A DNA stretch of 12,262 bases. Origin: Halanaerobiales bacterium (lineage in GTDB: Bacteria; Bacillota_F; Halanaerobiia; Halanaerobiales; DTU029). The position numbers were made by a program, and so were the translations under genes. Of the stretch, positions 6,628-12,262 are shown piece by piece. The notes under the pieces are model-generated. The model was not told the DNA's origin and ran no database searches. It saw nothing but the letters and a program-made list of their open reading frames with translations. Location: positions 1-12,262 of the forward strand of contig JADQBV010000362.1 of assembly GCA_016278415.1 (NCBI GenBank), read 5' to 3'. Positions within the stretch are counted from its first letter, which is position 1. Every line of letters starts with the position of its first letter.

Positions 6628-8727
6628 ATGGAGAAGAGTTGGGAAATAGAACTGTCTGGTAGACAGTTTAGTATTGAAACAGGTAAATTGGCTAAACAAG
6701 CTAATGGCTCTGTATTAGTTAAATATGGTGATACAACTGTACTTGTAACAGTAGCTATGTCAGAACCCCGTAGTGGAATAGATTATTTTCCTTTGATGGT
6801 AAATTATGAAGAGAGAGTTTATGCAATCGGGAAAATTCCTGGTAGTATAAAAAGAAGAGAAGGAATGCCTAGGGATTTAGCAACATTAGCTGCGCGATTA
6901 ATTGATCGCCCCCTTAGACCATTATTCCCTAAAGGGATGAGAAATGATATACAGATAATTTGTACTGTTTTATCAGTTGAAAATGATTGTGAACCAGATA
7001 TTATAGCAATGACTGGTGCATCAGCAGCCTTAATGATTTCAGATATACCTTTTGCTGGACCTATGGCTGGTGTTAAGGTTGGATTGGTTGATGAAGAAAT
7101 TGTTATTAATCCAACTGAAGAACAGAGGGCTAATAGTAAATTAGACCTTATAGTTGCTGGTACCAAAGATGGTGTTATGATGGTTGAAGCTGGAGCTAAT
7201 GAGGTATCAGAAGCAACTATGCTTGAGGCTATTGAATTAGCTCAAAAGGAAATTGAAAGGTTAGCTATTTTTCAAGAGAAAATGGTTGAAGAAATAGGTA
7301 AGGAAAAAGCAGAAATTGATATAGTTGAAACTGATTCAAATATTGAAGAAGAGGTTCGTAATTATATATCAGAAGATTTAAAAGATGCTATAAGGACTTT
7401 TGATAAGCTAACTAGGAATTCAAAGGTAGATGCAGCAAAAGACGATGCCCTTGAGCATTTTAAAGAAATATTTGCAGATGACGAAGATAAAGATGATAAA
7501 CTTAAACAGGTATCTAAATTATTAGATCAAATAAGTAAAGAATTATTACGTAAAATGGTCACTGAAGATAGGGTGCGACCTGATGGTAGAGCTCCTGAAG
7601 AGATAAGACCTATTTGGTGTGAGGTAGGACTGATTCCAAGGGTTCATGGTTCTGGTGTGTTTACACGTGGACAAACCCAGGCTATGAGTATTGTTACTCT
7701 AGGATCAACCTCGGATGAACAGAGATTATTTGGACTTGGAGAAGATGAAACTAAAAGATATATGCATCATTACAACTTCCCACCTTATAGTGTTGGAGAA
7801 ACAAGACCATTACGTTCACCAGGTAGAAGAGAAATTGGACATGGTGCTTTAGGAGAAAGAGCACTGTTACCTATGATTCCTTCACAGGAGGAGTTCCCAT
7901 ATACACTAAGGGTAGTATCTGAAGTCCTTGAGTCTAATGGTTCAAGTTCACAAGCTAGTATTTGTGGAAGTACTTTAGCATTGATGGATGCTGGTGTACC
8001 AATCAAAAAGCCTGTTGCTGGAATCGCCATGGGATTGATGAAAGAAGGAGATAATGTAACAATATTATCTGATATTCAGGGTATGGAAGATTTCAATGGT
8101 GACATGGATTTTAAGGTTGCAGGAACAGCAGATGGTATAACAGCTATTCAAATGGATATTAAAATAAAAGGTATCTCAAAGGAAATTCTTGTCGAGGCAC
8201 TTGAACAGGCTAGACAAGGGAGACTGCATATATTAGATGAAATGTTAAAGGTTATTGATAAACCAAGAGCAGATTTATCACCATATGCACCTTTGATGTC
8301 TACGATGAAAATTGACCCAGAGAAAATTAGATTTGTAATTGGACCTGGTGGAAAGATGATCAATAAAATTATCGATGAAACAGGGGTTAGTATCGATATA
8401 GATGATGACGGTACTGTCTTTATTATGGCAGAGGATCAAGAATCTGGACAGGCTGCTGAAAAAATGATAGACGACCTCACTAAAGATGTTGTAGTTGGTG
8501 AAATCTATGAAGCTACAGTTAAAAAGATTATGAACTTTGGTGCTTTTGTAGAATTCTTACCAGGTAAAGAGGGTCTTGTACACATATCACAATTAGCTGA
8601 TCACCATGTGAAATCAGTTGAAGATATTCTTTCTGTTGGTGATACATTACCAGTTAAAGTAATTGAAATTGATAAACAAGGTCGAATTAATTTGTCAAGA
8701 AAAGATGCTTTAGAAGAACAAGAGTAG
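6628..8727 (+). CDS. pnp: Polyribonucleotide nucleotidyltransferase (PNPase)
   Basis: PNPase is a trimeric 3'-to-5' phosphorolytic exoribonuclease that releases nucleoside diphosphates during mRNA decay. The 699-residue product is full length. The first RNase PH-like domain spans about 12-145 (with [16 protein letters not shown] at 68-83), followed by the helical linker domain (about 150-310). The second RNase PH-like domain begins at RVRPDGR (315-321) and holds FTRGQTQ (345-351), [10 protein letters not shown] (397-406), SNGSSSQAS (436-444) and the active-site segment [15 protein letters not shown] (486-500) with Asp488 and Asp494. A KH domain with IGPGGK (571-576) and an S1 domain (about 621-692) complete the protein. 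ATG 6628 follows AAAGGAGG (6613-6620) at 7 nt. It comes after rpsO, as is usual, and is closed by a strong terminator. Confidence 0.98.
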   Translation: MEKSWEIELSGRQFSIETGKLAKQANGSVLVKYGDTTVLVTVAMSEPRSGIDYFPLMVNYEERVYAIGKIPGSIKRREGMPRDLATLAARLIDRPLRPLFPKGMRNDIQIICTVLSVENDCEPDIIAMTGASAALMISDIPFAGPMAGVKVGLVDEEIVINPTEEQRANSKLDLIVAGTKDGVMMVEAGANEVSEATMLEAIELAQKEIERLAIFQEKMVEEIGKEKAEIDIVETDSNIEEEVRNYISEDLKDAIRTFDKLTRNSKVDAAKDDALEHFKEIFADDEDKDDKLKQVSKLLDQISKELLRKMVTEDRVRPDGRAPEEIRPIWCEVGLIPRVHGSGVFTRGQTQAMSIVTLGSTSDEQRLFGLGEDETKRYMHHYNFPPYSVGETRPLRSPGRREIGHGALGERALLPMIPSQEEFPYTLRVVSEVLESNGSSSQASICGSTLALMDAGVPIKKPVAGIAMGLMKEGDNVTILSDIQGMEDFNGDMDFKVAGTADGITAIQMDIKIKGISKEILVEALEQARQGRLHILDEMLKVIDKPRADLSPYAPLMSTMKIDPEKIRFVIGPGGKMINKIIDETGVSIDIDDDGTVFIMAEDQESGQAAEKMIDDLTKDVVVGEIYEATVKKIMNFGAFVEFLPGKEGLVHISQLADHHVKSVEDILSVGDTLPVKVIEIDKQGRINLSRKDALEEQE

Positions 8728-8771
8728 TTAATGAACTGTTTAAAAATAAGTCAATATATATTTAATCTAAG

Positions 8772-8806
8772 ACATAAACTAGAATTCTAGTTTATGTTTT
8801 TGTCTT
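8772..8806 (+). terminator. Rho-independent terminator after pnp
   Basis: ACATAAACTAGAA (8772-8784) and TTCTAGTTTATGT (8785-8797) make a perfect 26-nt palindrome that can fold as a stem of about 11 bp. It runs into TTTTT (8797-8801), and AAGAC/GTCTT on the flanks (8769-8773 and 8802-8806) offer alternative outer pairing. It lies 44 nt after the pnp stop and should end the ribF/rpsO/pnp transcripts. Confidence 0.8.
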
Positions 8807-8982
8807 ATTTAGCTGGTAAATGGGTAAAGAAGCTAAACTAGAATAGAATATTAGTATTAGAGAAATATATTAATAATAATTATATATAATAATAAAATAT
8901 ACAAGCTAATATAATTACTATCTAAAGATTTTTAAAATAGATAGGTATAAATCAAGAAAAAGGAATATAGGTGATAGTTAAT
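8807..8982. other. AT-rich gap before nfo
   Basis: This stretch holds no gene. TTTAGCT (8808-8814) and AGCTAAA (8831-8837) are an inverted repeat with a 16-nt loop. AAACTAGAAT (8835-8844) repeats part of the terminator palindrome (8776-8785). An exact TATAAT at 8885-8890 has no recognisable -35 partner. The nfo promoter should lie here but cannot be fixed by eye. Confidence 0.4.
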
Positions 8983-9819
8983 ATGAATTTAGGAAAACAT
9001 GTATCTATTGCTGGTGGTATAGATAAGGCACCAGCTCGGGCTAAGAAACTTGGATGTAATTGTTTTCAAATCTTTGTTAAAAACCCACGTGGCTGGAAAG
9101 GTCGCGAAATTAAACAGAAAGAGGTAGATGATTTTAGAAAGAATATGAGTAAGTGCAATATGGGAAACTTAGTTGTCCATTCTACTTATTTAATAAATCT
9201 TGCTACTCCAAAAGATGAGTTGTGGGAAAAGTCTATTAATGGACTTAAGGATGATTATTCTCGGTGTGGCAAAATGGGAGCACAATTCCTTGTTTTGCAC
9301 CCAGGAAGCCACACTGGTTCAGGAACAGAGTCCGGCATTAAAAGAATATCTGAAGCCTTAAATATTATATTATCTGAAATTGAGAATGATACTATGATTT
9401 TATTGGAAAATGTTTCTGGTGCTGGTACAGCAATTGGCTCGAATTTTTCTGAAATTCATGATATAATAGAAGGGATTAATGATAAAAACAGAGTAGGACT
9501 TTGTCTTGATACCTGTCATGCATTTACAGCAGGATATGATTTACGCCTTAAAGAAGGTATCGATGGAATAATAGATGAAATTGATAGTAAATTAAATTTA
9601 GAAAAATTAAAAGTATTACATATTAATGATTCTAAATACGACTTAGATACTAATAAAGATGAACATGCACATATAGGTGATGGTTATATTGGTAGTCAAG
9701 GCTTTGAGAAGATAATTAACCATAGCTCCCTTAAAGATTTAACTTTTATATTAGAAACAGCTGATTTCCCAGGTGAGGATGAAGATGTCAAAAAAATATT
9801 ATCTTTAAGAAATGAGTAG
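8983..9819 (+). CDS. nfo: Endonuclease IV (AP endonuclease)
   Basis: Nfo cuts DNA 5' to abasic sites and removes 3' blocking groups in base excision repair, using three zinc ions in a TIM barrel. The 278-residue product keeps the metal ligand set: His66 (VVHSTY), His106 (VLHPGSH), Glu142 (LLENVSG), Asp176 and His179 (LDTCHAF), His213 (LHINDSK), Asp226 and His228 (KDEHAH) and Glu258 (ILETAD). The length is normal. Two starts are possible. A GTG at 8971 gives four extra residues; ATG 8983 is preferred because AGGTGAT (8969-8975) sits 7 nt before it, the same arrangement as ribF and rbfA, and because family members usually begin right before the Leu-Gly-x-His strand. The next gene starts 12 nt downstream and its SD overlaps this stop codon, suggesting a repair operon. 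Confidence 0.96.
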   Translation: MNLGKHVSIAGGIDKAPARAKKLGCNCFQIFVKNPRGWKGREIKQKEVDDFRKNMSKCNMGNLVVHSTYLINLATPKDELWEKSINGLKDDYSRCGKMGAQFLVLHPGSHTGSGTESGIKRISEALNIILSEIENDTMILLENVSGAGTAIGSNFSEIHDIIEGINDKNRVGLCLDTCHAFTAGYDLRLKEGIDGIIDEIDSKLNLEKLKVLHINDSKYDLDTNKDEHAHIGDGYIGSQGFEKIINHSSLKDLTFILETADFPGEDEDVKKILSLRNE

Positions 9820-9831
9820 GTGTAGAATATT

Positions 9832-12262
9832 TTGGAAGTTGCAGAGTTTTTTACAAAAGAGGTAATTGAAAGAATCAAGAAAGATATAATCGAAAGTACT
9901 GATCAGGAGATTTTTCTTGTAGGTATCTTAGATTATAAGACTGCTAAGGTTGAAGATTATACCCTTTTAGCTAGGGGTAATAATAATATGGTTCCTGCTA
10001 TAATTTCTGACCTTAAACCAGGTAGTGTTATAATTCATAATCACCCTTCTGGAGATCTTAGTCCTTCTGCTGCTGATATTCGCATCGCTTCACGTATGGG
10101 GAATAACGGTATTGGTTTTGCTATAATAGATAATCTAGTAGAAGATATATATGTTGTTGTAAAGCCTAAGATACCTGAAGAAGAGATTAAGCTAATAGAA
10201 AAAGATATAGTTTCCTTATTTAAACCAAAGGGTGAACTGGACAAGCAGTTAAGAGATTATGAGTATAGAGAACAACAGGTAAAAGTTGTTAATGAAGTGG
10301 TTAGTTCATTTAATGAACATAAGCATTTTTTCATTGAGGCCGGTACAGGTACGGGTAAGTCTTTTGCATATTTAATACCTGCATTATATTGGTCAGATAC
10401 TAATAATGAAACAATTGTGATATCAACAAACACAATAAATTTACAAGAACAGTTGATAGAAAAAGATCTAGTATTACTTAAAAAAGTACTTCCCTTTTCG
10501 TTTAAAGCAGTTTTAGTTAAAGGCAGAGGGAATTATGTCTGTAAAAGAAAGCAAAAAAATCTAGAGAATAGGGCTGCTGAAATATATTCAGATGACCCTG
10601 AAAAACAAATGGAGTTAGTAAAAATCTTAAACTGGTTAGATAAGACAGAAACTGGTTCTAGGTCTGAACTTAAATTTATTATTAAAACAGATTTGTGGGA
10701 TGAGTTGGCATCGGAAAGTGACCTCTGTATGAGGACTAATTGTCCCTTCTTTGATTCATGTTTTTTTATGCAGGCTAGAAAGGAAATATTTAGTGCAGAT
10801 CTCCTTGTTGTAAATCATCACCTTTTATTATCAGATGCTATATTGAAATTTGAAAGTGGAGACAACGAGTTGGGGATACTTCCTAAATACAAAAAATTAG
10901 TTATTGATGAAGCACATAATCTTATTGATACAGCAACGTCTCATTTAGGACGCCCTTTCTATATTGCTGCAGTTAATAAGTATTTTCAGAGACTATATCA
11001 TAATAAATACTCCCTTATTCCTCGTCTAAGAAGTAAACTGGCTAAACTTAATACAGATAACAAGGCTGATTTTTTAAATTTAATTGATAATAAGATCATC
11101 TCTCAAATTATTAAAATTAGTGAATTAAGTGCTGGTTATTTTAATGTTTTTGATGAAATAATTGACCAGGAAGAGAAAGTACTTCGGATAGTAAAGGAAG
11201 TTAAGAAAAGTTCAGAGTGGAAAGATATTGAAGATTTTGGCGGTAACTTCTTTCTTCATCTACAAAAAATGGGTATATACCTTAATGATCTGTATGAGAA
11301 AATTCTAAAGTTAAATGTGGAAACAGTATATAAATTTGAGGAAATGTTAATAGAATTAGAATCATTTATACTGAGGTGTCAGCTATTAGCAAACAACCTA
11401 GATTTTAATATCAAGGCAAGGGATTCTCAATATGTCTTTTGGGTAGAAAAAAAGGGTGAGCGTATTATTAATCAAGAGAATGCCCCATTAAATATTTCGG
11501 AGGTTATGGGTGAAATTCTATGGGACAGACTCGACACAGTAGTACTAACATCTGCAACACTTACTGTTAATAAGAATTTTAGCTTTTTTAAAGACTCTCT
11601 AGGACTTGAAAAATGTGATTCACTTAGAGTTGAATCTCCATTTAATTATGGAAAACAAGCAGAATTAATTATACCTAATGATATACCACCTGCAAATTCA
11701 CCTAAGTTTCTTGAAACTATTATCAAGTATTTAGAAAGTCTTTTACTTAAGTTTCAAGGGAGAACATTGGTATTATTTACATCATATAGTATGTTAAATT
11801 ATTGTGTAAAAAAAGTAGAAAAATCTTTAACTAATGCAGGTATAAATTTATTGGCACAGGGAAATTATCCCCGGAATTATATTTTAGAATATTTTAAACA
11901 AAATGATAGACAGGTTATATTTGGAACAGTAAGTTTCTGGGAAGGTGTTGATATGAAAGGTGATAACTTGCAGTATCTGATAATTATGAAATTACCTTTT
12001 CCAGTACCAAGTGAACCAATTGCAGCTGCCCGTATGGAGCAAATGAGAAAAGAAGGAAGAAATCCTTTTATGGAGTATAGTATACCTAGGGCTGTGATAA
12101 GATTCAAACAGGGTTTTGGACGGTTAATTCGTTCACAACAAGATCAAGGAGTAGTAATATCTTTTGATAATAGACTTATAACAAAAAGTTATGGTGGGAT
12201 TTTCTTAAATTCATTACCCGATGATTGTCCTGTAAGACAAATGAGTATTAGTTCAATTGCTG
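9832..12262 (+). CDS. JAMM (RadC-like) - DinG/XPD-type Fe-S helicase fusion, 3' partial
   Basis: The frame is open from TTG 9832 to the window end (810 codons, no stop reached). An in-frame TAG at 9823-9825 limits the start; AGGTG (9818-9822) is 9 nt upstream. Residues about 20-115 look like a JAMM/MPN+ domain: Glu26 as candidate catalytic Glu, then HNHPSGDLSPSAAD (69-82), giving His69, His71, Ser79 and Asp82, as in RadC. From about 140 a DinG-type superfamily 2 helicase follows: Q-motif-like YEYREQQ (143-149), Walker A EAGTGTGKS (169-177), four Fe-S cysteines (Cys237, 299, 304, 310, with the 5- and 6-residue steps of E. coli DinG), DEAH (359-362), TSATLT (573-578), GTVSFWEGVDM (698-708) and GFGRLIRS (761-768). 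Only a short C-terminus should be missing. The helicase probably unwinds 5'-tailed DNA, D-loops or R-loops; the role of the JAMM part is unknown. I left the symbol blank because the architecture is not that of standard dinG. Confidence 0.9.
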   Translation, partial: MEVAEFFTKEVIERIKKDIIESTDQEIFLVGILDYKTAKVEDYTLLARGNNNMVPAIISDLKPGSVIIHNHPSGDLSPSAADIRIASRMGNNGIGFAIIDNLVEDIYVVVKPKIPEEEIKLIEKDIVSLFKPKGELDKQLRDYEYREQQVKVVNEVVSSFNEHKHFFIEAGTGTGKSFAYLIPALYWSDTNNETIVISTNTINLQEQLIEKDLVLLKKVLPFSFKAVLVKGRGNYVCKRKQKNLENRAAEIYSDDPEKQMELVKILNWLDKTETGSRSELKFIIKTDLWDELASESDLCMRTNCPFFDSCFFMQARKEIFSADLLVVNHHLLLSDAILKFESGDNELGILPKYKKLVIDEAHNLIDTATSHLGRPFYIAAVNKYFQRLYHNKYSLIPRLRSKLAKLNTDNKADFLNLIDNKIISQIIKISELSAGYFNVFDEIIDQEEKVLRIVKEVKKSSEWKDIEDFGGNFFLHLQKMGIYLNDLYEKILKLNVETVYKFEEMLIELESFILRCQLLANNLDFNIKARDSQYVFWVEKKGERIINQENAPLNISEVMGEILWDRLDTVVLTSATLTVNKNFSFFKDSLGLEKCDSLRVESPFNYGKQAELIIPNDIPPANSPKFLETIIKYLESLLLKFQGRTLVLFTSYSMLNYCVKKVEKSLTNAGINLLAQGNYPRNYILEYFKQNDRQVIFGTVSFWEGVDMKGDNLQYLIIMKLPFPVPSEPIAAARMEQMRKEGRNPFMEYSIPRAVIRFKQGFGRLIRSQQDQGVVISFDNRLITKSYGGIFLNSLPDDCPVRQMSISSIA

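Noticed and set aside
6819..7166. Reverse-strand 115-codon open frame inside pnp
   Set aside because: It is the antisense shadow of the well-conserved first RNase PH domain of PNPase and has no RBS or family resemblance.
1..12262. CRISPR array, phage or complete insertion sequence
   Set aside because: No regularly spaced repeats, integrase, intact transposase or attachment sites were seen; outside the truB-ribF spacer the window is a conserved housekeeping region.

Overview
The window is AT-rich DNA from a low-GC Gram-positive bacterium. The gene order infB-rbfA-nrnA-truB-ribF-rpsO-pnp, all on the + strand, is the translation/RNA-metabolism cluster typical of Firmicutes. The DHH phosphoesterase gene (nrnA) between rbfA and truB points to a Clostridia-like lineage. 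A halanaerobial or related anaerobe is a guess from overall flavour, not something the sequence proves. Ribosome binding sites are strong and stereotyped (AAGGAGG or AGGTGAT about 6-9 nt before the start).

Positions 1-4429 hold infB (IF2), rbfA, nrnA and truB. rbfA/nrnA/truB are packed with a 1-nt gap and then an 8-nt overlap, so they are surely cotranscribed. infB and rbfA are separated by 111 nt that fold into consecutive hairpins. The small gene ylxP (DUF503), often found at this spot in Bacillus relatives, is absent. Positions 4430-5070 are a 641-nt spacer that interrupts the cluster. Its distal half is clearly less AT-rich than its surroundings (about 39% GC by hand count over 4721-5000) and is full of inverted repeats, but it has no convincing gene.

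Positions 5071-8727 hold ribF, rpsO and pnp. rpsO has its own well-formed promoter inside the end of ribF. It also has a compact leader whose hairpin loop (CCTCC) is complementary to the rpsO Shine-Dalgarno sequence, the layout expected of S15 autoregulation. A GC-rich hairpin follows rpsO. pnp then has its own 220-nt leader with two more hairpins, and a strong palindromic terminator ends this block after pnp.

Positions 8971-12262 carry a DNA-repair pair: nfo (endonuclease IV) and, 12 nt later, a long open frame that runs off the window. It starts at a TTG (9832) and encodes an iron-sulfur DinG/XPD-type helicase with an N-terminal RadC-like JAMM metalloprotease domain where many Firmicutes DinG proteins carry a DnaQ-type exonuclease. 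This fusion is the most interesting item in the window.

Together the genes cover translation initiation (IF2), 30S maturation (RbfA, S15), tRNA modification (TruB), flavin cofactor synthesis (RibF), RNA and nano-RNA turnover (PNPase, NrnA) and DNA repair (Nfo, DinG-like).
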